DNA of 64,000 nt from JAGPDF01 sp052035735. Lineage in GTDB: Bacteria > Acidobacteriota > Thermoanaerobaculia > Multivoradales > JAGPDF01. The stretch spans positions 4,043 to 68,042 of the forward strand of contig JBPOHI010000112.1 of NCBI GenBank assembly GCA_052035735.1, read 5' to 3'. The position numbers were made by a program, and so were the translations under genes. Below the pieces are notes generated by a model, which worked only from the letters and a program-made list of their open reading frames with translations, searched no databases and had not been told where the DNA came from. Of this stretch, positions 1 to 7,800 are shown piece by piece (within the stretch, counting starts at the first letter, position 1; the number at the start of each line of letters is the position of its first letter).

Positions 1-219
1 CTTCTCCTCGGTGGCGGGATTCACCGTGTCGAAGTAGCGCCCGGACTTTGGTGCGACGAACTTCCCGCCAAGGAATAGATCGTAGCGCCCGGCCAGCTTC
101 ACCAGTGAAGTCGACTCCGGCGCCGGCGAATACTCCCACGCGCCGCCGAACTCGAGCGCCGGGCGTTCAGCGTGGACTCTTGCGGTCCCCTCGAGGAGCA
201 TCGGAGCGTCTTTCGCCAT
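1..219 (-). CDS. Aldehyde dehydrogenase family protein, N-terminal part (cut by window edge)
   Basis: Only the first 73 codons lie in the window. After about 48 variable residues comes a pattern typical of the NAD(P)-dependent aldehyde dehydrogenase N-terminus: LFLGGKFVAPKSGRYFDTVN followed by PATEE. This is the first strand pair and the start of the Rossmann-type coenzyme domain. The catalytic Cys and Glu lie beyond the edge, so the substrate cannot be judged. The ATG at 219 was chosen because a TAGAAT hexamer (227-232) sits 7 nt upstream, and a further upstream start would run into it. The N-terminal extension is longer than in most family members. Confidence 0.8.
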   Translation of the reverse strand, partial: MAKDAPMLLEGTARVHAERPALEFGGAWEYSPAPESTSLVKLAGRYDLFLGGKFVAPKSGRYFDTVNPATEEK

Positions 220-226
220 GCGGCGG

Positions 227-232
227 ATTCTA
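227..232 (-). promoter_or_regulatory. Candidate leaderless -10 element of the aldehyde dehydrogenase gene
   Basis: TAGAAT on the minus strand ends 7 nt before the ATG at 219. Transcription would start at or next to the start codon. No clear -35 box is seen. Confidence 0.4.
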
Positions 233-267
233 CTCCGGGAGCCCGGGACCCGTTAGGATCCAAGGCC

Positions 268-888
268 ATGCGCCAGCTACCGGTCGTCGTTCTCTTGCGA
301 ACCACCCTGCTGTCGACCGCACTGCTCCTGCCTGCCGCCGCGCAGGAGCCGACCGCGAATGCGTCGCCCAGTCCGGTCGCGGTGCGCCTAGAGACGCCGA
401 TGGGCAACATCGATCTCGAGATCGATCTCGCGAGAGCACCGGTCTCGGCGGCGAATTTCCTGCGCTACGTCGACGCCGGGCGGTACGACGGCGGCCGTTT
501 CCATCGCACCGTGCGCCGCGATACGGAGGTCCGCCCCGAGGTGCCGATCGAGGTCGTGCAGGCCGGGGTGGCGCCTCAGAGCGAAGCGGGAGACTTCGCT
601 CCGATACCCCTCGAGCGCACCCGCGATACCGGTCTCAGTCACCTCGCCGGGACCGTCTCGATGGCTCGCGGTACTCCCGACAGCGCGACCTCCGACTTCT
701 TCATCTGTCTCGCCGACCTGCCCGCGCTCGACTTCGGCGGCGCGAGGAATCCCGACGGACAGGGTTTCGCGGCCTTCGGGCGGGTCGTGAGCGGGTTGGA
801 CGTCGTGCGCAGGATCCAAGCGGCCCCGGCCTCCGGGCAGGCCCTCACGCCGCCGATCGCCATTCTGCGCGCCGTTCGCTTGCCCTGA
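268..888 (+). CDS. Secreted cyclophilin-type peptidyl-prolyl cis-trans isomerase
   Basis: This 206-residue protein would catalyse cis-trans isomerisation of peptidyl-prolyl bonds in exported proteins. It starts with a hydrophobic signal peptide (about residues 1-25, ending LLLPAAAQ), so it acts in the periplasm or outside. The cyclophilin fold follows: VRLETPMGNIDLEI, the NFLRYVDAGRYDGGRFHR stretch with the conserved Phe-His-Arg, and SDFFICLADLPALDF with the conserved FFI core, then FGRVVSGLDVV near the end. The ATG at 268 places the signal peptide at the terminus; the reading frame extends upstream to 172, but that part is not peptide-like. It is convergent with the next gene, 18 nt apart. 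Confidence 0.85.
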   Translation: MRQLPVVVLLRTTLLSTALLLPAAAQEPTANASPSPVAVRLETPMGNIDLEIDLARAPVSAANFLRYVDAGRYDGGRFHRTVRRDTEVRPEVPIEVVQAGVAPQSEAGDFAPIPLERTRDTGLSHLAGTVSMARGTPDSATSDFFICLADLPALDFGGARNPDGQGFAAFGRVVSGLDVVRRIQAAPASGQALTPPIAILRAVRLP

Positions 889-906
889 AACGGCCCGCCA
901 GGCGCC

Positions 907-1530
907 TCAGCCGGGATCGGCGAAGCTGGCCGAGGCAGCCTCGTAGAGATCGCCCAGATCGCTGCCGTCGACATAGCGATGATTCACCTGCACTCCCACG
1001 GGAACGACGTAACGGCCGGCGCGCTCGTCGATCCGCCCGAAGGCCGTCTCGGGCTGGCCAGCCGCCGGATCGGCCAGCGGTACGTGCGTGAAACCGAGAA
1101 AGGGCACCTTCGGCAGCGCGGTGTAGTAGGCGAAGTCGGGAGCCGCGCCCCCGCTCAGGTCGACCTGCCGCGAGGCCCGGGCCAGGACGGCGCGCGCCCC
1201 GGCGGCGAAGCGGCTCCAGTCCGGCTCCCAGGCGAACGTCGCGAAGGTGAAAGTGCGGCGCGGCGCCGGCACGGTGAGCCCCATCTGCAAGACGTCATAG
1301 CTCACCAGATCGTCGCCCAGCTGGCGAACGCGAAAGGCGTCGAGCGACTGCAGCGCGCGATGGAAGTGCCAGCAGAGACCGGCATAGACCGGAGCCCCCT
1401 CCTCGGCGAGGCGCTCGCGGAGGCGGGTGACGTCGAGCTCGAAGGTCACCGAGTAGAACGGACGCGGATTGGCGCGATAGAACTCGTAGTGCGCCCGGCG
1501 CGCGTAGTCGGTGAGCACGGTGGGGGTCAC
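907..1530 (-). CDS. Chloramphenicol acetyltransferase-like protein
   Basis: About 207 residues, close to the usual 215-220 of the chloramphenicol acetyltransferase (CAT) family. The C-terminal catalytic motif HxxxDG is present as QVNHRYVDGSDL, and upstream parts match CAT order: DVTRLRERL, the FYSVTFELDV strand, FTFATFAWEPDW and VPFLGFTHVPL. CAT enzymes transfer acetyl from acetyl-CoA to a hydroxyl group, but many chromosomal relatives have unknown acceptors, so resistance to chloramphenicol cannot be claimed. Start choice: a GTG at 1554 is possible, but a TAGGAT hexamer at 1541-1546 lies between the two candidates, which favours the GTG at 1530. Confidence 0.75.
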   Translation of the reverse strand: MTPTVLTDYARRAHYEFYRANPRPFYSVTFELDVTRLRERLAEEGAPVYAGLCWHFHRALQSLDAFRVRQLGDDLVSYDVLQMGLTVPAPRRTFTFATFAWEPDWSRFAAGARAVLARASRQVDLSGGAAPDFAYYTALPKVPFLGFTHVPLADPAAGQPETAFGRIDERAGRYVVPVGVQVNHRYVDGSDLGDLYEAASASFADPG

Positions 1531-1606
1531 TGAGGCGGCGATCCTATCGCCCACCCGGCGGCGAGCGGGCCGGCACGCCCCGACAAGCGATACGCTCTCG
1601 CCCGCG

Positions 1607-3238
1607 ATGCCGACCTCCGCCCGTCCTGCCGAGCGCGCCTCCGGCGCGCTGCCTGCCGATCGCCGCGCCCTGCTCGCGGCGGCGGATCGCCGGGGGGAAG
1701 CGATCTACGGCGTCGTGCGCCGTCTGGTCGACGAGCTCGAAGAGGCGGCGCCCTGGACCCTGCTCTACGCTCCACCGCGCGCTCCCGGGGAGCTCCGGGC
1801 AAGCGTCGAGCGCCTGCTCGAGCTGGTCCTGGCCGCTCCGCAGCGCATCGGGCGCGAGCTCGACCAGTTGGCGGCCGCAGGCGGCGGCACCGCCGCGGAG
1901 GGAGCGCGCGAGGAGGCGGAGTTCTATTTCGCTGCGCTTCACCAGATGACCTCTCCGGACCGCCGCCGGCTGGTGAACGGTCTCGGCAAGACACCTCCCG
2001 ATGCGCGCCTCTCGCCGAGCGAAGCCGACCACCTGGCCGAGCTCGCCGCCGACCTCAAAGGCAAGTACTCGAGTGCGATCATGGGCGCCGCCTCGTCCCT
2101 GCTCTCCGACGGCCGCTGGCTCGGCTCCGAAGTTGAGGCGGCGCTGTTTCCCGAGAAGGCCGAAGAGCGCCTGCGCAACCGCGGGCTGCTGACCGCGCTG
2201 ACCGCAGCCGAACGGGCCCTCGCCCACGCCCGCCAGGAGCTCCCCTGGCGCGCCATCTTCGACAGCTGGCGCGCCCAGCGGCCCGTCGACCGGTACGCTC
2301 TGAGCGAGCTCGTCGCGCTGCGCGCGCAGTTGCTGCCGTTGCTCACCTTCGCTCACCGCCGGGCGCTCTACTCCGGCGACTTTCACCTCCTGCAGCGGCG
2401 CGAGACCCTTTTCGGCAGCCGCTTGCGCGCCCTCGAGGAGTTGCACCTGGCCTCGCTCGAGGTCACCGAGGAGACCCGCGCCGGGCAGTCGGAGAAGCGC
2501 TTTGCCATGCAGGGCCGGCTGCTGCTCGAGATCGCGGCCCTGCTCGACGTCGACATCCTGCGCAGCGTGGTGGGCGACGACGCCGTGCTTCGGCTGCGGC
2601 GGGAACCTCCGGCCGGGCCAGGCGCCGAGGCCTCGGCGACCGACGGGTTGCAGCGCCTGCTCGGAGAGGAGGATCTGACGGTCTTCCTGCAACTGCTGCT
2701 CGGTGCGGTCGCCAAGCGCTCCTCGATCGCGGCCGAAGCCGGCGAGGCCGCGCACGCACCGTCCCTCGGCGGCGCGAACCTGCCCGAGGGCGCTCCACTC
2801 GCCGGGGCCGCAGCGGAGCGTGCGCGCGCCGGCCCGCCCTCCGGTGCGGACGCGACCCGCTGCGCGACCCTTCTGGCGGCAGCTCTTTCGCGCCTGTTGC
2901 ACCCCCTGCACGAGCCCTGGCGCGCCTTCCGGATGGTAGGCAAACTCCAGGAGCGACTGCGCATTCTGCCGCCGGCCCTGACCGCCGAGGTCCGGCCGTT
3001 CCTGGTCGAGCTGCGCAACGAATTGCTGCCGCTCCTGGAGGAGGCTGCAACCCTCGGCCTGCTGCCGGCGGCGAGCGCCGAGACGCTGCGCGCCTGCGAA
3101 CACCGACTGACCGTGCTGGACCCCACCGCGCCGCACGCGAGCGCCGCGATGGGCGGCGATCTGGAGCGCGTCGCGCGTCTGCTCGACTCGCTGCAGAAGG
3201 CTCTCCCTCTCGGGGGACCGGCTGGCGCGGCCCACTGA
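1607..3238 (+). CDS. Hypothetical protein, long alpha-helical, Ala/Leu/Arg-rich
   Basis: I do not recognise this 543-residue protein. It is almost wholly predicted helix with many ERLLELV-like heptads, charged and Ala-rich, without signal peptide or membrane segment, so it is probably cytoplasmic. A low-complexity Ala/Gly/Pro linker (about residues 380-420) splits it into an N-terminal helical part and a C-terminal helical part that includes LHEPWRAFRMVGKLQERLRI. The ATG at 1607 was chosen because the frame upstream overlaps the 5' end and promoter of the divergent acetyltransferase gene. The gene ends 10 nt before the SMUG1 gene, with a perfect palindrome across the junction. Confidence 0.6.
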   Translation: MPTSARPAERASGALPADRRALLAAADRRGEAIYGVVRRLVDELEEAAPWTLLYAPPRAPGELRASVERLLELVLAAPQRIGRELDQLAAAGGGTAAEGAREEAEFYFAALHQMTSPDRRRLVNGLGKTPPDARLSPSEADHLAELAADLKGKYSSAIMGAASSLLSDGRWLGSEVEAALFPEKAEERLRNRGLLTALTAAERALAHARQELPWRAIFDSWRAQRPVDRYALSELVALRAQLLPLLTFAHRRALYSGDFHLLQRRETLFGSRLRALEELHLASLEVTEETRAGQSEKRFAMQGRLLLEIAALLDVDILRSVVGDDAVLRLRREPPAGPGAEASATDGLQRLLGEEDLTVFLQLLLGAVAKRSSIAAEAGEAAHAPSLGGANLPEGAPLAGAAAERARAGPPSGADATRCATLLAAALSRLLHPLHEPWRAFRMVGKLQERLRILPPALTAEVRPFLVELRNELLPLLEEAATLGLLPAASAETLRACEHRLTVLDPTAPHASAAMGGDLERVARLLDSLQKALPLGGPAGAAH

Positions 3239-3249
3239 CCGATCGGTCA
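3236..3249. promoter_or_regulatory. Perfect 14-bp palindrome TGACCGATCGGTCA across a stop/start junction
   Basis: The palindrome begins with the TGA stop of the upstream gene and ends on the A of the SMUG1 ATG. Its form resembles operators of TetR-type repressors. No TetR gene is in the window. Confidence 0.4.
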
Positions 3250-4028
3250 TGAGCCCCTCTGCGCCCAAAGATGCTCCGGTTGCGCTCGTCGAGCTCACCC
3301 GCCGCCTCGCCGCGACGACCGATGCGTTGACCTTCGCGCCGCCGGTCGCCTATGTCTACAACCCGCTCCTCTACGCGCGCGTGCCGCTCGAGCTCTACCT
3401 CACGCGCTGGGGGCGAGGCCAGCGTGACTGGCTATTCGTCGGCATGAACCCGGGCCCTTTCGGCATGATGCAGACCGGCGTGCCGTTCGGCGAAGTCGCC
3501 GTCGTGCGCGACTGGCTGGGCATCGAAGGTGCCGTCTCGACGCCCGCGCGGGAGCATCCGAAACGTCGCGTCGAGGGCTTCGCCTGCCGCCGGAGCGAAG
3601 TCTCCGGGGCGCGTCTCTGGGGTTGGGTGCGCAGCCGCTTCGGCACACCGGAGCGCTTCTTCGCGCGCGCCCTCGTCTGGAACTGGTGCCCGCTCGGCTT
3701 CCTCGACGCGGGGGGCAGAAACCTCACGCCCGACAAGCTGCCGCGCGCCGAACGCGACAACCTCGAGGCGGTGTGCGATCAGGCCCTCGCAACCGTCGTC
3801 GAAACCCTCGGCGTGAAGCGCGTCATCGCTGTCGGAGCGTTCGCGGAATCCGCAGTCCGGCGCGCGCTCGAAAAGGGCGGCTCTGGCGCGAGCGTCGCCA
3901 TCACCCGCATTCCCCATCCCAGCCCCGCTTCGCCGGCTGCCAACCGCAACTGGACAGGCCAGGTCGACGCGGCTCTCGCGGCCGCCGGAGTCGAGCTCCC
4001 TCCGCCCGAAAGCGGCCGCCGCTCCTAG
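3249..4028 (+). CDS. SMUG1-type single-strand-selective uracil-DNA glycosylase
   Basis: This 259-residue base-excision repair enzyme would remove uracil and oxidised pyrimidines such as 5-hydroxymethyluracil from DNA. It is strikingly similar to animal SMUG1: the first active-site motif GMNPGPFGMMQTGVPFG, then VVRDWLGIEG, EHPKRRVEGFACRRSEVSGA, SGRNLTP-like GGRNLTPDKLPRAER, and the second motif with the catalytic-site His in HPSP. The residue after HPSP is Ala where human SMUG1 has Arg in the DNA-intercalating wedge. Bacterial SMUG1 homologues are known (for example in Geobacter). Its start lies in the palindrome at 3236-3249. A second repair glycosylase (3-methyladenine type) lies at the other end of the window. 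Confidence 0.93.
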   Translation: MSPSAPKDAPVALVELTRRLAATTDALTFAPPVAYVYNPLLYARVPLELYLTRWGRGQRDWLFVGMNPGPFGMMQTGVPFGEVAVVRDWLGIEGAVSTPAREHPKRRVEGFACRRSEVSGARLWGWVRSRFGTPERFFARALVWNWCPLGFLDAGGRNLTPDKLPRAERDNLEAVCDQALATVVETLGVKRVIAVGAFAESAVRRALEKGGSGASVAITRIPHPSPASPAANRNWTGQVDAALAAAGVELPPPESGRRS

Positions 4029-4226
4029 AAACAGCCCTTTCCCGGGCAGCGTACTTGCGGTGCGGCGACGGTCTCGCCCCGAAACTCGCCGATCGGGCCC
4101 GACACATCCGGGCGACCCGCCGAGCGCTCCAGGTAACGAAAGTCAGGCGTCCCCTGGGACCTTCGGGGGGCGACTGGCGGCGGAATCCGCGGCAGATTCT
4201 CCGCAGTACTTCCGCGAGGGGGCGAC

Positions 4227-6992
4227 ATGAGATTCGACAGCCTGGGTAGCGCCGCTGCACTCTTCCTGGCCGCCGTATGGGCGACGACTTCGTCTGCCGG
4301 CGCGCAGGGGTTTCGCGTCGCCGACATCAACCCGAGTAGCGCGCAGGGAGGCGACCTGCTCGACGCGCCGTCTGGCGCCGTACTCGGCGGGCAACTCTAC
4401 TTCGGCATTCGCGACGGGATCGAAGGCCAGCTCTGGCGATCCAATGGGACCGCTGGCGGCACGGTCCCGATCGTCGTCCCGACTCCCGGCTCGGCGAGCG
4501 ATGTTGAGTACGCCACCGCAGCCGGCTCCTCGATCTTCTTCGTCTTCAGCGATCCCGCTGCCGGTACGGAGCTGTGGCGCACCGACGGTGCTGCCGCCGG
4601 GACGTTTCGTTTGGCGGATATCTGGCCGGGGCCGTTCGGATCGCAGATCGAGGAGATCGTCGCCCTCGGAACGAACGTTCTCTTCTTGGCGAACGATGGC
4701 GCCAACGGACTCGAGCTCTGGCGCTCGGACGGGACGGAAGCCGGAACAACGCTGGTCAAGAACATCGCTCCCGGGGCGGCCGGGTCCGACGCGCGAGAGC
4801 TGACCGTCGCGGGAGGCGTGGTGTTCTTCTCAGCCAGCGACGGCACCAACGGACGCGAGCTCTGGAAGTCCGACGGAACGCCTGGAGGCACCGTCCTGGT
4901 GAAGAACATCGGCCCCGGCTCAGCTTCCGGCGACCCCTACGAGCTCACGGCCCTCGGCTCGACACTCTTCTTCGGCGCCGACGACGGCACCAATGGGTAC
5001 GAGCTGTGGAAGTCCAACGGCACGGATGCCGGCACGGTCCTGGTGGAGAATCTGAATCCCACCGGCGACGCCAACGTCGAGCGCCTCGCAGCGCTCGGCT
5101 CGACCCTCCTCTTCGTCGCGGACGACGGCGTCATCGGCCCGGAGCTCCACCGCTCGGATGGCACGGCCGCCGGCACTTTCCTGGTCGAGGAGATCGTCCC
5201 CGGTCCAGGCGGCGTCAGCGTGGCCGACGACGGATTCGCGGTGCTCGGTACGGCGCTCATCTTCAACCTCGACGACGCGGCAAACGGCCCGGAGCCTTGG
5301 CGCAGCGACGGCACCGCCGCCGGTACGGCGCTCCTCGCCGACCTCGAGCCGGGCAGCTCGGGTTCATCTCCCGCCGACTTCCGCAGCGTCGGCGCGCGGA
5401 TCGTCTTCACTGGATCCACCGCGGCGACCGGCTTCGAGCTGTTCGTCACCGACGGCACCGCCGCGGGCACAACTCTCCTCCGGGACATCCAGCCGGGCGG
5501 CGAAAACGGCAGCCCGCAGCCCATCGGCGTCGTCGGAGGAAAGCTCCTCATGGTGGCCGCGCCCGAGCCAGCAGACCACGAGCTCTGGATCTCGGACGGC
5601 ACGGCCGCGGGAACCGTCTCGTTGGTCGATCCCACACCCCCCGTGCAGACCGGGAGTCAGGTCGATGAGCTCTACGATTCGTTCGGGACGCTGATCTTCC
5701 GCGCCGACGACGGCGTGCACGGCCGCGAGCCCTGGGTGAGCGAGGGCACTGCGTCATCGACCCACCTGGTGCTCGATATCGAGCCCGGCGCCTCCGGTTC
5801 GGAGCCCAGAGAGTTCACCGCCTCGGGAGTTCGTCTGTACTTCTCCGCCAATGGAACCGAAGGGCAGGAGCTGTGGAAGAAGACGATCGGCGGAGCTGTA
5901 CTCATCGAGGACATCTTCTCGGGCAGCGGAGGCTCGCAGCCGTCCGCGCTCGCTGACGTCGGCGGAACGCTCTACTTCTCCGCCTTTACCCCGGCATCCG
6001 GCGGAGAACTGTGGCGTTCGCAGGGGTTCGCCGACGATACCCAGATCGTGGCCGAGATGGGCGCCGGAGGCGTCGGCGGAAATCCGAGCGACATCCATGA
6101 CAGCGGGCCGTTCGGTGGCGGCATCCTGTTCGTCGCCGAAACCGCCGCCGCGGGGCGAGAGCTGTTCACGTCGACGGGTGCGACGGGCAACTTCCAGCTG
6201 GTCTCCAACTTCGCGCCCGGCGCGACCTCCTCGTCCCCGGAGATCCAGCTCGTCAACGGCTTCGTCGCCTTCGTCTCGGCGCACACCAGCGCCGCGGGAC
6301 GCGAGCCGTGGATGTCGGTCGACAGCGGCGTGACCTTCGGCGAGATCGCGCTCGGTGACCTCAACCCGGGAGCCGCCGACAGCGACCCGAGCGACTTCGT
6401 CGTCGCGGGCGGAACGACCTTTTTCGTGGCGCAGAATGCGGCGAACGGCCGCGAGCTCTGGAAGACTGGCGGCTCGGCGGCGACGACGGCGCTCGTCAAG
6501 GACATCTTTCCCGGAGCGGCAGACTCGGGGATCCGGGCGCCGGTCGCATTCGACGGCAGACTGTTCTTCGCAGCCTGCGAGCCGTCGACCGGTTGTGAGC
6601 TCTGGACGAGCGACGGCACGAGCGGCGGCACGCAGCTGTTCAAGGACATCCTCCCTGGGTCTCGCAGCGGTGATCCGCGCTTCCTGAAGGCCGTCGGCGA
6701 CGATCTGTTCTTTCGCGCCTGCGACGAGTCGGCCGGCTGCGAGCTTTGGGTTACCGACGGCACCCCGCAGCGCACCCGGCGGGTCGCCGACCTGCGCCCG
6801 GGCGCTCGCTCTTCGAAGCCCGGCGGCGACGGCTCCCAAGACCCCGCGGGCCGGCTGGTCGAGAGCGGCGGCTACCTGTTCTTCGCGGCCGACGACGGCT
6901 CCGGCGAAGAACTCTTCGCCATCGGCTCGCTGCTGTTCGACGACGGGTTCGAAGGCAGCGACAGCTCGGCCTGGAGCTCGGTCTCCCCCTGA
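4227..6992 (+). CDS. Secreted ELWxxDGT-repeat protein with FE-x6-W tail
   Basis: A 921-residue exported protein: signal peptide at residues 1-26 (ending SSAGAQG), then about 17 tandem repeats of roughly 48 residues. Each contains a core such as ELWRSDGTEAGT, a partner LVKNIAPG-like segment and a VLFLANDG-like strand. Such ELWxxDGT repeats are predicted to form beta-propeller blades. Repeats in the middle and near the end are worn (EPWMSVDSG, ELFTSTGAT). The last 20 residues carry DDGFEGSDSSAW, a tail shared with two other proteins in the window. A GAGGGGG Shine-Dalgarno precedes the ATG. Role unknown; probably a surface or extracellular structural protein. Confidence 0.85.
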   Translation: MRFDSLGSAAALFLAAVWATTSSAGAQGFRVADINPSSAQGGDLLDAPSGAVLGGQLYFGIRDGIEGQLWRSNGTAGGTVPIVVPTPGSASDVEYATAAGSSIFFVFSDPAAGTELWRTDGAAAGTFRLADIWPGPFGSQIEEIVALGTNVLFLANDGANGLELWRSDGTEAGTTLVKNIAPGAAGSDARELTVAGGVVFFSASDGTNGRELWKSDGTPGGTVLVKNIGPGSASGDPYELTALGSTLFFGADDGTNGYELWKSNGTDAGTVLVENLNPTGDANVERLAALGSTLLFVADDGVIGPELHRSDGTAAGTFLVEEIVPGPGGVSVADDGFAVLGTALIFNLDDAANGPEPWRSDGTAAGTALLADLEPGSSGSSPADFRSVGARIVFTGSTAATGFELFVTDGTAAGTTLLRDIQPGGENGSPQPIGVVGGKLLMVAAPEPADHELWISDGTAAGTVSLVDPTPPVQTGSQVDELYDSFGTLIFRADDGVHGREPWVSEGTASSTHLVLDIEPGASGSEPREFTASGVRLYFSANGTEGQELWKKTIGGAVLIEDIFSGSGGSQPSALADVGGTLYFSAFTPASGGELWRSQGFADDTQIVAEMGAGGVGGNPSDIHDSGPFGGGILFVAETAAAGRELFTSTGATGNFQLVSNFAPGATSSSPEIQLVNGFVAFVSAHTSAAGREPWMSVDSGVTFGEIALGDLNPGAADSDPSDFVVAGGTTFFVAQNAANGRELWKTGGSAATTALVKDIFPGAADSGIRAPVAFDGRLFFAACEPSTGCELWTSDGTSGGTQLFKDILPGSRSGDPRFLKAVGDDLFFRACDESAGCELWVTDGTPQRTRRVADLRPGARSSKPGGDGSQDPAGRLVESGGYLFFAADDGSGEELFAIGSLLFDDGFEGSDSSAWSSVSP

Positions 6993-7027
6993 CGACTTGA
7001 CATCGGATCTGTCCGCTTCCCGTCCCG

Positions 7028-7750
7028 TCAGCCTTCGAGCGCCCGCTGGTAGTCGCCGACGAGGCCCAGCAGGCGCCCGGTCTTGTCGCTCGCGAGATTC
7101 TCGAAGCAGAGACCGCAACCCGGCGGCAGGGCGTGTGCCCGGGAAGGGAAGTCGGGGTTCTGCCAGGTGACGCGAAAGTCGGCGGTGAACTCGCCGCCCG
7201 CCCCCGGCAACGGAAAGGAGATCCGGCCACGCGCGCCGGTGGCGGGCATGTCCTCGAGCGCGACGTAGACCCCGAGCACGCTCAGATTGCAGACGCTACC
7301 GTGCCGGGTACCGAATCTGCCGGTGAGCGTGCAGGCGGCGATGTACGGGATCCGCGCCCGGCCGGTGAACGGCTGGCCGACGCCGGCCGATGCCTGCTCA
7401 TGCGGTGCTGCGAGGTAGGCGGCGACCAGCGCCGCGATGCGCCGCAAGTCGGCGGGCGCGACGCGTTGAAAGCGCACCCCGCAACCCGGCGGAAGATCCG
7501 TCGGACCCATGGGAGGCTCGTCGTTGACCCAGGTGACCGTCGCCACGGCCTCGACCTCCGGCCCCTCGTCGGGAAGGCGAAAGCGCACCGTGACTTCGCG
7601 ATCGCGCTCGAGCGGCGCGTCGAGGTGGATGTAGAGGCCGAGAATCGACAAATTGCAGATCAGGCAGGAGACTTCGAGTCCGTCCCACACCAGAGTGCAG
7701 GCCTGCACGAAAGGGACGCGGTTGAAGCCGCTGTGGGGTTGGCGGTACAC
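7028..7750 (-). CDS. Tandem PilZ-like domain protein lacking the c-di-GMP RxxxR motif
   Basis: A 240-residue protein made of two similar domains (about 8-110 and 125-235). Each starts RVPF/RIPY-xx-ACTL, has the PilZ signature CNLS-[IV]-LG-[LV]-Y and ends with a LPPGCG-[VL]-x-F strand. The N-x-S-x-x-G part of the PilZ ligand site is present in both copies. The first Arg of the RxxxR motif, which contacts cyclic di-GMP, is missing in both (Ser in copy 1, Thr in copy 2). It may therefore be a structural PilZ variant or bind another ligand. The start is a GTG. It lies 50 nt downstream of deoC on the same strand. Confidence 0.75.
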   Translation of the reverse strand: MYRQPHSGFNRVPFVQACTLVWDGLEVSCLICNLSILGLYIHLDAPLERDREVTVRFRLPDEGPEVEAVATVTWVNDEPPMGPTDLPPGCGVRFQRVAPADLRRIAALVAAYLAAPHEQASAGVGQPFTGRARIPYIAACTLTGRFGTRHGSVCNLSVLGVYVALEDMPATGARGRISFPLPGAGGEFTADFRVTWQNPDFPSRAHALPPGCGLCFENLASDKTGRLLGLVGDYQRALEG

Positions 7751-7800
7751 GGGGTCGGAGGGTTGGGGAGGGCGCGCGGCGCCGCGCTGCCGCCACCGGA

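Noticed and set aside
907..1554. Chloramphenicol resistance gene
   Set aside because: The fold and catalytic motif are those of the CAT family, but nothing shows chloramphenicol as substrate and there is no mobile context.
1544..3298. Open frame of 584 codons on the minus strand, opposite the unknown helical gene
   Set aside because: The plus-strand product has a more natural helical composition and normal start spacing. The minus frame is Arg/Gly/Gln-rich and would overlap both neighbours. Since neither is recognised, some doubt remains.
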